From Amaranthus tricolor (taxonomy: Eukaryota > Streptophyta > Magnoliopsida > Caryophyllales > Amaranthaceae), in contig NC_080059.1 in the NCBI RefSeq assembly GCF_026212465.1, forward strand, positions 15,933,711-15,997,710: a DNA stretch of 64,000 nt, read 5' to 3'. The notes under the pieces are model-generated. The model saw nothing but the letters and a program-made list of their open reading frames with translations, was not told the DNA's origin and did no database searches. A program made the position numbers and the translations under genes. Positions 23,711 through 38,961 of this stretch are shown here, in pieces (positions within the stretch are counted from its first letter, which is position 1; the number at the start of each line of letters is the position of its first letter).

Positions 23711-23810
23711 NNNNNNNNNNNNNNNNNNNNNNNNNNNNNNNNNNNNNNNNNNNNNNNNNNNNNNNNNNNNNNNNNNNNNNNNNNNNNNNNNNNNNNNNNN
23801 NNNNNNNNNN
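23711..23810. other. Assembly gap, 100 N
   Basis: Exactly 100 N, the conventional size for a scaffold gap of unknown length. Copy 1 of the duplicated block ends here and copy 2 begins directly after it. Confidence 1.
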
Positions 23811-24992
23811 AGTATCTTGACTTCATTTAGAAGCTACTTGCTCTAAGAAGTATCCTTCTACCATCCTTACAAGTCACAACTCATTTGAATATTCACTCTA
23901 ACCATACACACAACATGTTTATTCACAAAAAAAATGCCATCACTCAATCTAACTGTCATATTAGTTTTCATTAAATTCTAAAACAAGGCATGTTCAAGGG
24001 GAAAAGATTCAATTCAAACACTTTTGCAATAAAACAAGACTACGTGGGCTTAAATTGTATAATGTAGTGTATTACACCCGATTTCAATGCATGATGATAA
24101 TGATTTTCAATCAAAATTGTTCCGTTGCTCAAGCTTTGAAGTGACGAGCATACAAACAAAGCAATTAGTAGCATAGACATCTCATAACCATAACAAGAAA
24201 TTAGTTTGGCAACAATTGAATACTAATTACCACAACAATTAAACATCAATCATATACCCACAATTAACAATGACGACACTTAATCACCGCTAGCGACACA
24301 TGATATAATAATTCTTTATTAGTAATTTTATCAATAATGCTTTATTAGTAAATTTTATCACTAATTTTTTTATTAGTAATTTTATCACCACCAAACCAAC
24401 AACAATAATCACATTCACCACCATTAGCATAATTAATTTACATTTAACTATTAAAAGTGACCAACAACTCTAACTATTTTTTATCATCAAAACCACCATT
24501 ATTAATCAAAAATAATACTTATCAAAAGCTTCTATAAATTTGTCTCAATATTACAAAATCACCAAAATACATAAAAGTAGTACATACTACCTTTAATTTT
24601 ATCCTCAACACAAACCCTAACTTATTCATTTTAAAATCTCACTTCTAACACTTACCCATTACAAATTCTATCAAGATATAAACTAATTTAAACTAAGATT
24701 CATGAATATACCCAAAACTTTAAAGATTAAAAGCACTAATTTAAAATAAGGATGAAAAAGCTCACAAAAATGAAGGAGAGAAAAAAGGTGCATGGGGGAC
24801 AGCCACTGGCTGCTGGCTGGTGGTGCTAGTTGTTGGTGGCGGCATCCACTGGAGTGGTGGTGGTTTGGTGTTGTGAGGGTAGAGTAAAGGGTTATGGAAG
24901 ATGAGAAAAAAAAGGTAAGGAGTGTTTACTTGAGAATTGAGGGAGTGAGTAGGTTTTAAAAGTCCTTACCATACTAACTTTAATTTATTTAA

Positions 24993-25085
<93 letters not shown>

Positions 25086-25222
25086 TGACTACTTCAATAA
25101 AAGAAAAAGAATGTAAATATTTAAAGGCTAATTTAATTATTCGATAATAAATATATTAAATTATTTTTTTTCAAATAATTTCAAAATAAATAACTTGACG
25201 TAATAAATTATGGGGTGTGACA
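23811..25222. mobile_element. Right part of the unclassified inserted element (copy 2)
   Basis: Matches 1843-3254. The left 1.4 kb is absent because the contig starts here. The gaatca duplication follows at 25223-25228. Confidence 0.5.
24993..25085. repeat. (AAT)n microsatellite (copy 2)
   Basis: Same length as the array at 3025-3117. Confidence 0.95.
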
Positions 25223-25272
25223 GAATCATTTTCGAGGACCCTTTCACAACTTCTCAAGGAAGTGATATTAGT
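25223..25272 (+). pseudogene. Decayed copia gag island (copy 2)
   Basis: Equals 3255-3304. Confidence 0.4.
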
Positions 25273-26106
25273 TGTTGTGATTAGTGTGACTTGAGTGCAC
25301 ATTTGATGAGGTGCATTCATGTGTGACCTTTGGGATGAAATCCCATGAATGTGTTAATGTGGGTGTATTAAGTTAAGTTTTGATGATTGATTTATGATGG
25401 TGATTAAGTATGGATTAATAAGGTAATGAAGTGTAAGAGTTATGGGACTTAATGAAGAAGTGGAAAGGTTGAATCAAGATGCTCTACTATGCAAGTCGAG
25501 CAATACTGTCAGAAGCCTTCTGAAGGGCCGCTCGACCAGCTCGCTCGACCAAGCGAGCTCCAAGTTGGGTCGAGCGAGCAGACATAATGCAACCAGAAGC
25601 TTATTGAAGTCCGCTCGACCAAGTCGCTCGACCGAGCGATTCCCTGTTTTGGTCGAGCGAAGTCTCTGATACTCTAGAATGTTGTTTTATGACTCTTCAT
25701 GTACTTAGGGATGTTTCATTATCATTTGATCATAGCTTTAATGTACTTAATGTAACTTAGTGTGATCTCTCCTATAAATAGAGAGCTCTCAATCATATTG
25801 TAATCATCCACAAAATACACCCCAAGCCAAACACTAGCCTATATCTCTTCTCTATTATAATTCTCTATATTTGAGAGTTCTTTGAACTCCTTTTGATAAT
25901 ATAAGAGATACTACACACTGGAGGACGTAGCCTTAGTTGGGTGAACCTCGTTAAATCTTTGTGTCATTTTATTTCTTTATTTTCTTCTACAAACATTGAT
26001 ATCATTGATAGCGTAATTTGTTTGTCATTAAAACTTCATACACTCGATCTTGGTAATATTGGAGTTTGAAACACATTGTTCGAACTCTAATACATCGTCG
26101 TTTTCA
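25273..26106 (+). repeat. 5' LTR of the copia derivative (copy 2)
   Basis: Equals 3305-4138. Confidence 0.9.
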
Positions 26107-26162
26107 ATTGTTATCAGAGCCAAGTTGTTGTTATCGTGTTTTAGAGGTTATATTGGTGCAAC

Positions 26163-27461
26163 ATGGCTACAATGAAACTTGATATTGAGAAGTTTGATAG
26201 GAGTGTTAACTTTGGCTTATGGCAAGTCAAAATGAAAGCAATTTTGATACAAAATGGAGTGCATAAAGCATTAGATGGCGTGGAGAAGAGACCCGAAGGC
26301 ATAAGTGAGGCTAAGTGGGAAGAAATGGATGCGAAGGCTCTTTCCGCCATACAACTTTGTCTCTCTAATGAAGTTTTGAGAGAAGTTGTAAATGAGGAAA
26401 CTTCAAAAGGCCTTTGGGATAAATTGGAATCACTCTATATGGAAAAGAGTGTTACCAATCGACTTTTGTTAAAGAGTCGTTTTTATTATCTCAGATTAAA
26501 AGAAGAAAAGCCCATGAAACCGCATCTTGATGAATTTTACTCAATAGTTATGGATTTGCAAAATATTGATGTAAAAGTGGATGATGAGGATTTGGCTATT
26601 CTTTTGTTAGTTTCTCTACCGTCTTGATATAAGCATTTTAGGGAAACCTTGTTATATGGAAGAGACACTTTGGAGTAGTGAGGACGTTAGAAAGGCGTTG
26701 ACTCAAAAGGACCTTATTGATTCTCAATTTGCTCAAAAGGAGTCAAGAGTTTCCAATGGTGCTTTATTTGTTAAAGAGTCGAGTAGGAACAAAAGGAGCA
26801 TGACTTGTAACTTTTGTAAGAAGAAGGGTCACTTCAAGAAAGATTGTTGGAATTAAAGGCCAAACAATCAAATGAAAACAAATCCACAAGAGCTAGCTCC
26901 GTCGAAGCTAGCTATGTTGAAGATGAGATATATGATGTTGATGCTCTTATCGTTACTAGTGAATATAAGGGTGGTGATTCTTGGATTTTGGATTCGGGAT
27001 GTTCTAGACACATAACTTTTAACTCTAAGTTCTTCTTAACTTATCAAAAGGTTGATGGAAGAAAAGTCACTATGGGCAATGAGGCTAGTTGTCCGATAGT
27101 TGGTATTGGAGATGTTAAAATTGTCATGTTTGATGGTGTTGAAAGAACATTGACCGGAGTCCTTCATGTTCCAGGTATGAATAAAAACATAATTTCCCTT
27201 AGTATTCTGGATAAAGAAGGTTTTAAGTGCATTGGTGAAGGTGGAGTGTTGAAGGTTGGCAACGGTCCTAATTTGTTCTTGAAAGGATCCATTAATGATG
27301 GCGTGTATATGCTTTTGGGTTTTACCTTAATTAGTTCGGCTTGTGTGTCCACTACTTCAACCGAGCATGAAAATGAAATTGATACTTCTTTTAATGACAG
27401 ATTGAGAATAATTTCAACATATCCCAATGAGTCCATGGGATGTATGGACTTGATTGGGTAA
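26163..27461 (+). pseudogene. Broken copia gag-protease gene (copy 2)
   Basis: Equals 4195-5493, with the same TGA and the same two frameshifts. Confidence 0.85.
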
Positions 27462-27630
27462 TTAAAAGCATACTCTTGTAAGCCCTTTGAGGGCATGTTT
27501 AGTGCATGTGCTATGTTTATGCACATGTGTTGTTTTTGTTTTGAGTATGATGCTGTGTAAGTTGTTATGTTATGTTGGAGTGAATTAGAGAATTCTATTG
27601 ACTTGGGTGAACTCAAGTCAAGGTGGAGAT

Positions 27631-28451
27631 TGTTGTGATTAGTGTGACTTGAGTGCAAATTTGATGAGGTGCATTCATGTGTGACCTTTGGGATGAAATC
27701 CCATTAATGTGTTAATGTGGGTGTATTAAGTTAAGTTTTGATGATTGATTTATGATGGTGATTAAGTATGGATTAATAAGGTAATGAAGTGTGAGAGTTA
27801 TGGGACTTAATGAAGAAGGGGAAAGGTTGAATCAAGATGCTCTACTATGCAAGTCGAGCAATACTGTCAGAAGCCTTCTGAAGAGCTGCTCGACCAACTC
27901 GCTCGACCGAGCGAGCTCCAGGTTGGGTCGAGCGAGCAGACATAATGCAACCAGAAGCTTATTGAAGTCCGCTCGACCGAGCGAACCCCTGTTTTGGTCG
28001 AGCGAAGTCTCTAATACTCTAGAATGTTGTTTTATGACTCTTCATGTACTTAGGGATGTTTCATTATCATTTAATCATAGCTTTAATGTACTTAATGTAA
28101 CTTAGTGTGATCTCTCCTATAAATAGAGAGCTCTCAATCATATTGTAATCATCCACAAAATACACCCCAAGCCAAACACTAGCCTATATCTCTTCTCTAT
28201 TGTAATTCTTCATATTTGAGAGTTCTTTGAACTCTTTTTGATAATATAAGAGATACTACACACCGGAGGACGTAGCCTTAGTTGGGTGAACCTCGTTAAA
28301 TCTTTGTGTCATTTTAATTCTTTATTTTCTCCTACAAACATTGATATCATTGATAGCGTAATTTGTTTGTCACTAAAACTTCATACACTCGATCTTGGTA
28401 ATATTGGAGTTTGAAACACATTGTTCGAACTCTAATACATCGTCGTTTTCA
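27631..28451 (+). repeat. 3' LTR of the copia derivative (copy 2)
   Basis: Equals 5663-6483. Confidence 0.9.
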
Positions 28452-29358
28452 TTAGTTAAATGGACTACTAAGTTCAAGAAAGATAAGTTCATACAGGCCA
28501 AGAAAGGAAAAGACAAAGAGAAAGACATTATGAATGAAACACCCTTAACGAAAAAGATTAAGAAACCTAACTACTAAGATCAGATGCTTCCATTGCAATG
28601 AGATTGGTTATCGAAAATGCAATTGTCTAAAGTACCTTGAAGAAAGAAGAATAGTGCTTCTACTTCAAATATAATGTAATAGAAGTTATTTGACTTCTTA
28701 TTCTACCTATGTATATTTGATACAACTTTAAGTATTGACATTAGTGTAATGTGCAGGAACTAAAAAGGAGTGCAAGAATGACAAAGGGCGGAGATACACT
28801 TTGAGATGGAATTAGTGCTAGAGTAGCAACTCTTAAAGTTGAGATCTTCAAACTTTGTTTTATCTTTTAAGATTTGCTATTAATTTTAAATGATTGTCAT
28901 TTGGAAATCATTATTAGAACAAACATTATCTCAATCTTTGTTTTAAGATCGAGAAGCTTATTCTTATTTTCTTTAACTAATAACAAAGTTGAATGTTTAA
29001 TGCTATAGAATTTTTTAAAGCTTGTAGAAATTTGTCAAGTAGTTTGTGTGACAAACATGATCAATGACATAGAAATCAAAGGGCATAAACAAATGAAGTA
29101 GAGTATACTTGGTAAAATTATCCAATCTTTATAATTAGATTGTTGCGGTAAGTATTTTAGATCAAGAGTTATACAATCTTTTGAAACGTTGTGAAATTGT
29201 TTCACATATACTGAAAGGTAATACTTCTACAGAGCGAGAACAAAGTATTTGTTGCTCATGATGGTGTGTTTTTCTTTTATCAATATGTTTGTTCCAAGAA
29301 GACAGGTGGGGGTGAAATGTATTTCGCAAAGAGTTCGAGATGAGAGACAACTAAACAA
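28452..29358 (+). pseudogene. Decayed copia relict (copy 2)
   Basis: Equals 6484-7390. The 0.6 kb after it (29359-29971) equals 7391-8003 and holds nothing I recognise. Confidence 0.5.
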
Positions 29359-30622
29359 AGTTAATGCTTTAGTTAGACACAACTTGAAATAGTGTGTGTT
29401 GAGAAGTTGAAATGTATTTGTAAACCTTACGATGCTTTGTCCCTTCTAATATAAATCAATACCTTTGAGGGTATAATCATCTATTATTGCTTTTCTAAAA
29501 GGCTTTATGGTCTGATGTAACGTTTTAAGAGTTAAAACGTCTGATTTGATGAGTAAATCAATGTGTTTAATATTTTCAAAAATAAAAAGGGTCCTTTTAC
29601 ATACATACTAAGAATCTTGATCTATAGGGATAGATAGATCTACAAAAATTATAGGACTAAGTAAGGAACTTTAATCATGTAAAGTTTATCACAGAGAAAC
29701 TAATAGAGGGCTCATTCCCATGCAATATGACTGGTCTATCGTATGGATCTCATATTGCAATGTTTTGCATTTGACCATATTTGCATTTACTTTGAGAATG
29801 TGAACATATAAGGTTAGCACTTGAAAGTATAACTACTTAGTGGGAAAAGTTTCCTTAAGTACTTGATAATGACTAACGATAAAGTATATGATAGACAAAA
29901 ACCGTTTGTTATATAAAGTTACATTTATGCAATCATCTAACAATCAGATAAAAATGATCCTCGATTTCTATCACTACAAAAAACAACTGATTTAGCGATG
30001 GAAAAATAGCGAGGGGAAGCGTTCGTCGCCCATGGCGACGGCAAGGCGAGAGAAAAGTTGGTCGCGAAAGCAGAAAGTATTATGGCGACGGGAAAGGTCG
30101 TCGCCTCTTGGTCGCCAACTGCCATTTTTCTTTTTTTTTTTATTTTACTACATGGCGACGGACTATCCTGTCGGCATTTCGTCGCCAAGAAAGACGGAAT
30201 TTTTTTATTTTTATTTTGATGCATGGCGACGGGTGCTGTTTGTCGCCACTTGGTTGCCATGTTTGGTTTTATTTTTTTTAAATGTAGGCGACAGTTCTGT
30301 TGGTAGCCCTTTGGTCGCTATGTTTTTGAATTTGAATTCAAAAGTGGCGATGGGTTTGTAATCGCCGTCTTGTCGCCATGTGTTCTATAAATAAGCTGCG
30401 AATTGTTGTGCATCGTATATTTTGGAAGCTAAAGAATTAGAAGAGGTTAGTGAGTTTTTTTTTTCTCTTTATATGAATTATTTTTATTTATTTTTATTAT
30501 TTATATTTAGTTTCCATTGTCATTAATTTAATTTATTTTTATTATTTAATTTGTACATATTTTATTATTTAATGTTAAATTCTATAAATAGTCCTTTATA
30601 TGAATGTTGTAAAAATCACACC

Positions 30623-33222
30623 AAGATGTCTATTATTGGTCGACTTACAAACCTGAAGACAGACCAGTCTCACTGAGAGGTGTTACGACGATATTTGTGG
30701 TATTGTGAATGAAGTGTTACCAGAAGAGAATACGATGGTAAACAACTTCTACGAAACGAAAAAACAAATAGCTACCCTTGGATTACCCGTTGAAAAGATA
30801 GATTGTTGTCCTAACGGATGTTTGATATATTGGGGGAATAATGCGAATGCAACTTGCTGTTATATTTGTGAAACTTCTAGATGGAGAAGAAACAGTAAGG
30901 GTGATAAGGTTTCGCGGAAACAATTTCATTATTTCCCCCTAGGCCCCAGATTACAAAGATTGTATGCTTCAGAGGCAACAGCTAGGCATATGAGGTCACA
31001 TGCAGAGCACCGCACCAAGGATGGAGAGATGATACATCCGTCCGATGCTGAAGCGTGGTTGACATTTAATGACATGCATCCAGACTTTGCATTGGAGACT
31101 CGAAACGTGCGGCTTGGCCTGTGTACAGATGGTTTTAACCCCTTTAGAAGTTCAGGTCAACAGTATTCATCGTGGCCTGTCATTGTCACACCATACAATC
31201 TTCCGCCATGGATGTGCATGAAGAAGCCGTATATGTTCTTGACCGTGATTGTCCCTGGGCCAAGTAATCCAAAGCACAACATTAACTTATATCATCAACC
31301 ACTAATACAAGAGCTGAATATGTTGTGGGAGGAGGGTATTTGTACATTTGATGTGTCAAGAAAGGAGAATTTCCAATTACGAGCAGCTTTAATGTGGACG
31401 ATCAATGACTTTCCGGCTTATTCGATGTTGTCCGAGTGGAGTACTACGGGCCGATATGCTTGCCCTTACTGCATGGATGATTCACAAGTCTTCTACCTTA
31501 CGCATAGCAAGAAGATGTGTTGGTTTGATTGTCATAGAAGGTTTTTAGATAGAAGTCATCCCTATAGGAGAAATAGAATAAATTTCAGATCAGGCGTTGT
31601 TGAGAAAAAGGATCCGCCTGTTATTCGGACTGGACATGAATTACTTGATGAGTTAGACCAGTTTGGTTTTTGAGAGTCAATGAAGAAGATGCACCGGAAC
31701 ATAATAAAGAGGTTAGTAAGTACTCTGCTGGATGGAAGAAGAAAAGCGTATTTTGGGATTTGCCATATTGGAAAACTAACATGATTCGACATAATTTGGA
31801 CGTTATGCACATAGAGAAGAATGTTTTTCATAACATTTTCAACACTTTGTTGTGTGTGCCAAGTAAAACAAAGGATCACATCAAGGGTAGACACGATCTG
31901 CGTGAACTTGGTATACGTTTAGAATTGCATCCTATAGGTACGTGTACACTCAAACCTTTATATAATTAATAATTAATAATAATTCGTATAACATCTTATT
32001 ATGATTATATACAGGTACGTCTATTCCTAAAGCTTCCTATACATTAAATGAACAACAGATACGTGCCTTGCTTCAATGGTTGAAGAGTATTAGATTTCCC
32101 GATGGTTATGTGTCCAATATGGCAAGGAATATTGACATGGCCAAGCATCAATTGTTCGGCATGAAAAGTCACGACTGTCATGTTTTCATGCAACGCTTAA
32201 TTCCAATTGCATTCAGAGAATTGCTACCGGTGAAGGTTTGGGAAGCTCTTACCGAGTTGAGCTTATATTTTAGAAGTTTGACAACCACAAAGCTCTGTGT
32301 GGAGGATTTGCGAAAGATGGAAGCAGATATTCCGGTTATCATCTGCAAACTAGAGACTATATTTCCGCCTAGATTCTTTGATATTATGGAACACCTTCCT
32401 ATCCATTTGGCATATGAGGCTAGGATTGCAGGACCGGTCCAATACAGATGGATGTATCCGTTTGAGAGGTAAATAAATCATATGTAATTGATTTTTTCAT
32501 TATTCTACTGGTGAACTAATTTTTCCATACAGGTACCTTAGACATTTGAAACTGAATGTGAAAAATAAAGCTCATGTTGAAGCGTCGATATGCAACGCAT
32601 ATTTAACCGAGGAAGCATCACATTTTGTTTCCCATTATTTTGAGCCACATGTGCGATGCAGGGTCAGAGACCTTCCTGGGAATAATGATGGAAGTTACAA
32701 CAATATTGTCACTAGTGTATTCACAATCTTCAGTCACCCAATAAGGTTTCATGGAAAAGGAAAAGCGTATGTTTTGGATGAAAGAGATTACGAGATTGCA
32801 CATAGATATGTTTTCATAAACGATATAAGTTAGTTGACATACATCAGGGTCGCTCGTATCGTTTATATGATCCATTTGTGTTGGCAAGTCAAGCATGTCA
32901 AGTATATTATCTTCCATATCCGAGTACAAGACAAAATTTAAAAGATTGGAGAGCGGTTTGCAAAGTCAAACAAAATAAATTTGACAAAGAAATAGAACAG
33001 AAATCCAAAGATGCTGCTTTCCAAGAAGAAAATAGGGACCATATTGAAATTAAAGAAGATGTTTCCCAAACACCGCTTCTTGATCCATCTGGCGAAATTG
33101 TTCAACAGGTGCATGATAATGATGAAAATACTGAAGAAGATGTGGATCTTGTACAGTCAGAAAACGAAGAATCCGAAACTGAAGATGTCGAGAACGACGA
33201 CTATTTTAGTGATGAAGAATAA
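30623..33222 (+). pseudogene. tnp2: tnp2-type transposase pseudogene (copy 2)
   Basis: Equals 8655-11254, with identical stops and frameshifts. Confidence 0.85.
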
Positions 33223-33334
33223 TTTAGTTATTTATATGTAATTATTTAATATTTTGTGATATTTATTAAAATTTTATTATATTCCTTCGAATTATTAATA
33301 TTTTATAGTAATAATAATAATAACAACAACAATA

Positions 33335-33820
33335 CTCCCTCCGTTCTTTTTTGATCTTCCACTTTGGGTTTTTCACACATATTAAGGAAGATAGAATCTT
33401 TGGATTGTAGTGGGTATTATTTTAATTAAATAGTAGTGTGAAGTAATGGTTGTATTGAAAGTATAAGGTTGTAGTGGGTATTATTTTAATTAAATAGTAG
33501 TGTGAAGTAATGGTTGTATTGAAAGTATAAGGTTGTAGTGGGTGTTATTTTAATTAAATAGTAGTGTGAAGTAATGATTGTATTGAAAGTATAAGGTTGT
33601 AGTGGGTATTATTTTAATTAAATAGTAGTGTGAAATAATGATTGTGTTGAAAGTATGAGAGAGAAAATAATTATAAATAAAAGAAAAGGGGTACATTAAT
33701 TGGATTTTAAGGGGTAAAAGTGGGATAAAAACTTTCTAAAAATAGAAAGTATTCTAAAGTGGAAGAACTTTTGAAACTACCCGTTATAGTAATGTGGAAG
33801 ATCAAAAAGAACGGAGGGAG
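33335..33820. mobile_element. Stowaway-like MITE (copy 2)
   Basis: Equals 11367-11852, including the four 64-bp repeats at 33406-33661. Confidence 0.9.
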
Positions 33821-33822
33821 TA

Positions 33823-34236
<414 letters not shown>

Positions 34237-34259
34237 ACAATAATTATAATAACAACACT

Positions 34260-34295
34260 AATAATAAACAAAAAACAATAATAATAATAATAATG

Positions 34296-34337
<42 letters not shown>

Positions 34338-34347
34338 TTGATTTCAC

Positions 34348-34414
<67 letters not shown>

Positions 34415-34429
34415 TGTAATGATATTATT

Positions 34430-34490
<61 letters not shown>

Positions 34491-34539
34491 TAAAATAATA
34501 ATAACGTTAATAATAATTATTATTATTATTATTATTATT
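34260..34539. repeat. (AAT)n cluster 1 (copy 2)
   Basis: Equals 12288-12567. Confidence 0.95.
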
Positions 34540-34843
34540 GATAGTAGAGTAGTAGTACATAGCCGATTTTTTCCCCACTGCAGCACGCAAAGGTTTTCAT
34601 TACCGAGGTAATGGCGACGAACCAGCGTCCAAGATGCCGATCGCCATTCTGAAAAAGTCATTGTGCATTGTCATTTCAGTGCAGTTAGCGACCAAATAGC
34701 GACTAGCCAGGTGGTCGCCAGTTCCCGCTGAAAAAACCAGTTATTTTGCCTTACGTTCTGATTTATCTTCATTTTCTATACTTCTTTGTTTTTTCTTTGA
34801 CTACAGCTCCAAAATTTCTCATCCATTAATCTAATTCTTTATT
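34540..34843. repeat. Internal CACTA block A (copy 2)
   Basis: Equals 12568-12871. Confidence 0.85.
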
Positions 34844-34847
34844 CTTT

Positions 34848-34855
34848 ATAATAAT

Positions 34856-34928
<73 letters not shown>

Positions 34929-35000
34929 TTAATAATAATAATACTAATAATAATAATAACTGTAATGATAATAATAATAATAATAATAATAATGATATTG

Positions 35001-35060
<60 letters not shown>

Positions 35061-35213
35061 TTAATAATACTAATAATAATAATAACTGTAATGATATTAA
35101 TAATAATAATAATAATAATAATGATATTGATAATAATAATAATGATAATAATAATAATAATATAATATAATATAATAATAACGGTAATAATGATAATTAT
35201 TATTATTATTATT
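34848..35213. repeat. (AAT)n cluster 2 (copy 2)
   Basis: Equals 12876-13241. Confidence 0.95.
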
Positions 35214-35517
35214 GATAGTAGAGTTGTAGTACCTACAGCCGATTTTTTCTCCTCTGCAGCACGCAAAGGTATTCATTACTGAGGTAATGGCGACGAACCA
35301 GCGTCCATATTGCCGGTCGCCATTCTGAAAAAGTCATTATGTATTGTCAATCAGTTCAGTCAGCGACCAAACTGCGACTGCATAGGTGGTCGCCAGTTCC
35401 CGATGAAAACATCAGTTATTATGCCCTAAGTTCTCATTTATCTTCATTTTCTATACTTCTTCGTTTTTTTCTTGACTACAGCTCGAAAATTTCTCCGCCA
35501 TTAATCTAATTCTTTAT
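35214..35517. repeat. Internal CACTA block B (copy 2)
   Basis: Equals 13242-13545. The 0.8 kb after it equals 13546-14381 and would hold the leader exon and leader intron of the next gene. Confidence 0.75.
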
Positions 35518-36353
35518 TAATTTTCTTTTTCTCTCTTCATCTCATCCTCATAATTTCGTAGTTAATACTCATCTTCAACTCATCTTCTTATTAAAAGGTT
35601 AGTGTTTATTATTTATGTTTTTGAATTTTTTCAATGTTCTTGATGATTATGATGATAATTTATGTTCGAATGTTTTTTTTTCTTTTTTTATGTTTGATAT
35701 CAAGCTGTGAAGTACATGGTCATATTCAACATGTTTTTTCATGTTATTTCATGATGTTTATGTTGAATCTTCATGAGCATGTTTAATTTGATAATTTTCA
35801 GATTTTTTTAATTTTAAATGTAATTTTCGAATTATAGAGTAATTTAGTTTTTAATGTCAAGTATATTATTTTGATTCGTCATTTTTTGTATGTTTTTTGT
35901 TTTATATTTTTGAAATATGAAATAACTTGAGCATGTCTAATGATATTTTTATGCATTTTTCGAGTTACGGAGTAATTTATATTTTCGATTTATCGAATAC
36001 GTTGAGCATGTTTTATATTATATTTTTCCAGATTCGTTTTAATGTAAAATGTAACTGAGGAATTATAGAGTAATTGATTTTTACCTGATGTTGTTATCTA
36101 GTTTCGAATTATGGTATAACTTGAGATGATAAAATATGTGTGGATGTTTTTTTTTAAATGTAATTTTCGAATTACTTTAATACTATACGTAGTTATGTTT
36201 AGTTTGGGATGATAAAATTCATTACGTAGGTAGAAATGTACATTTATTTGAATATTAGTTGTACAATATGTCAATTGGGATATTTTATGGTATAGATGAC
36301 ATTGATTTTAGTTGAAAATAATATTAAGGTTTGAAATAAATATTATAGGCAAA

Positions 36354-37304
36354 ATGAGCAGCGACCCTAATGATTGGGCTAGCAACTATTTCTTGAATAA
36401 TTTGTCGACTAGCAACGACAACAATAGCGACGAAGACAACAATAACCCAGTTCATAGGAGTAGTGAAAATACTCCAAGTGATTCCATACATAATATGGAA
36501 GAGGACGATGGAGACGATCCTTGTCCGAATCTTCCATGGCTACCAACAATAAACAAGTAAATGTTTTTATCATCTTATTATCATTAATATTTTTTCAATA
36601 TTAAAATTTCATTGTAAAATAATTTTGTTAATTATTGTAAGATTTAATCCTATATCCGGGAACACCATTGCATCCAAAATAAGGGCTACCTTTAATTATA
36701 GGCAAGATGTCGAAGGTAGTAGTTGGAAGGGTGTAACCAAACACACCAAAGATTTTTATTTTAATGAATTCAAGGTAAAATTATTATTTTGTTGTTTATT
36801 TTTAGACTTTTTTTATATATAAATTACTTTTAAGTATTTTATTTGATGAAATATTTATGTATTTAGAAACAATACAAATGGAACGCTCGCCTCGAACATT
36901 TCGTTCGAAGGTCATGGGAGGAAAAAGCCGCAAAGCGCTATGCGGATATGCTTTTCAAATGGCGCAGGACGTTGAAAAGCAAGCCTGAATTTATACCTCC
37001 TTCCATCGATAATGAGACCTGGGCGCGATGGAAGGCTGATTGGGAACGCCCAGATAATAAAGCCGTTTCGGCTAGGAATTCCTCCAATAGACGTGGAGGA
37101 AAAGATAAAGCTGAAGCCACCCATATAGGTGGCTCAATCCCGCACGCCAGAACAATGCGGGATTTGGTGAGTATTTAGTTAATTAAGTAGTATTATATTG
37201 AATTTTTTTTATTATCTTTTGTTTAATTTTAAGTGGTTTTTTATTTAATATTTCAGGAACAATCAAAAGGTCAAAGACCCACAGCTTACGAAATATTTAC
37301 ATAA
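36354..37304 (+). CDS. Transposase_24-type CACTA gene (copy 2)
   Basis: Equals 14382-15332. Exons are 36354-36556, 36642-36774, 36867-37166 and 37257-37304, all open. Confidence 0.75.
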
Positions 37305-37633
37305 ATATACACGGCGACCAAAAACCATAAAAATGTTGTCGCTAGCAGTAGGCGACGAAAAGGCTATCAGAAGGTGGTCGCCATATTGGCGACGAGATAT
37401 TTGGTCGCTGATTGGTAGCCAGGCCTGGCGAGAACGCTGGCGAGGAGATTGTTGTCGCCATGTCAGACTCGTTCTTGGCGATGGAAACTTCGTCGCCTTT
37501 TGGTCGCCAGTTCTAGCGATGGAAACCTCGTCGCCTCTTGGTCGCCAACTTTTCTTTAAAAAATGGCGAGGACATGACGTCCATTTTGGTGTTAGCGACG
37601 AACGAAAAGGCGACCACCAGGGGTATTCTGATA

Positions 37634-38082
37634 TGTTGCTCGACTGAAATCCAAGCCGCTCGACCAAGACCTATTATTGCTCGACCAGTCGAGCGAAGTT
37701 CCAGAATGCACTCTGTTTTCTTGGGCGATAAGTTATACGGAATTATTTTATTATGGGCTTTTGCCCAATTATTTGTATATGACTTCTAGTATAAGTAGGA
37801 GTCCCAACACTCACTCTACAAGCATTCTAACCATAGCCAAACACAAACCTTTTTTCCCTTTTCTTTTCTCTTCTCCAAGTGTAATACTTCTTTGTAAGAG
37901 TTCTTGAGAACTCTATTGTTTCTTCACATAATCAAGCAAGCTAACCACCACCAAGGACGTAGCCCAAATCGGGGTAAACCTCGTAAATCTTGTGTCTTTG
38001 ATTTTGCTTTCTTTCTTGTTGTTTCTCATTGCTAATTATTGAAGTGTTTGTTTCATTGCATTGAACACCCTTACCGTTGGTC
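37634..38082 (+). repeat. Diverged copia LTR fragment (copy 2)
   Basis: Equals 15662-16110. The following 38083-38961 equals 16111-16989, with nothing recognised. Confidence 0.6.
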
Positions 38083-38961
38083 TTGAGTGATTCTTAGGAA
38101 TAAAGATTGAAATTTTAAACCCTAGTGTGCTTAGTATTTCAAGCTTTTATCTTATTTCTTTTGGTTTATATAAACTTGGGACAAAATTATAAAACCATAA
38201 AAGGAGTATTGTAGTATGTAGATATGAGTTTGTTATTATAACTCTACGAATGAAGTATGTGAATAAGGATACATTAATTAATAAATCCACTAGCAACTCC
38301 ATTCAATATTGACCTGATTGATAGAAGTTTGTAATCGACCCTTATTAAAAAATTTAAACCACGAACACAATTTATGTTCGGAAAAATCGAACCAATTATA
38401 GATCGATGACAACTCGAGACTGATTGACACTTGACTCAAACTTGAACTGGTAGTGAATCAATGCAAACCTAATAACACGAATAACAATTGTCAAATCAAC
38501 CCGTAACTAACTGAGCTGACCCGAACATGACTTGTCGCAGCATACTATCAGATCTCATTCGATTCTACGATTCAAAGTTTCAAATTTATGATCTGATTCT
38601 GAGAGTTGTTTTACGCTTTTAATAACAACTTTGGATATAATTCACCTAACCTCTGTTTTAATATTCAATTATAAAACCAAAAACATGCATTTAAAACTTT
38701 AAGTATTATAATTATATTCGATTCGAAGTCGGGTGTCCAGTCGGATTGGAGTCAGAGTTGGATCAAAGTATCAGATTTTATATGAGGTCCAATTCCGATT
38801 CGTCTCTGAATCGGACTCAAACTATATAAACAGATTTAGAGTTGTATGTATATCAATTTTTTCGAATTTGAATCGAATTACAAAACCTCGGATCAGGGGC
38901 AGATTCGAAATAAATTGTAATCCGTATGTACACTACACATTACAAGTAAACACAATTAATA

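Larger units (their letters stand above)
25273..28451 (+). mobile_element. Gag-protease copia derivative (copy 2)
   Basis: Equals 3305-6483, with LTRs at 25273-26106 and 27631-28451. The ttagt duplications are at 25268-25272 and 28452-28456. Confidence 0.9.

Noticed and set aside
23632..23826. ORF running through the gap
   Set aside because: Most of it is N; only the GLP end at 23632-23710 is real sequence.
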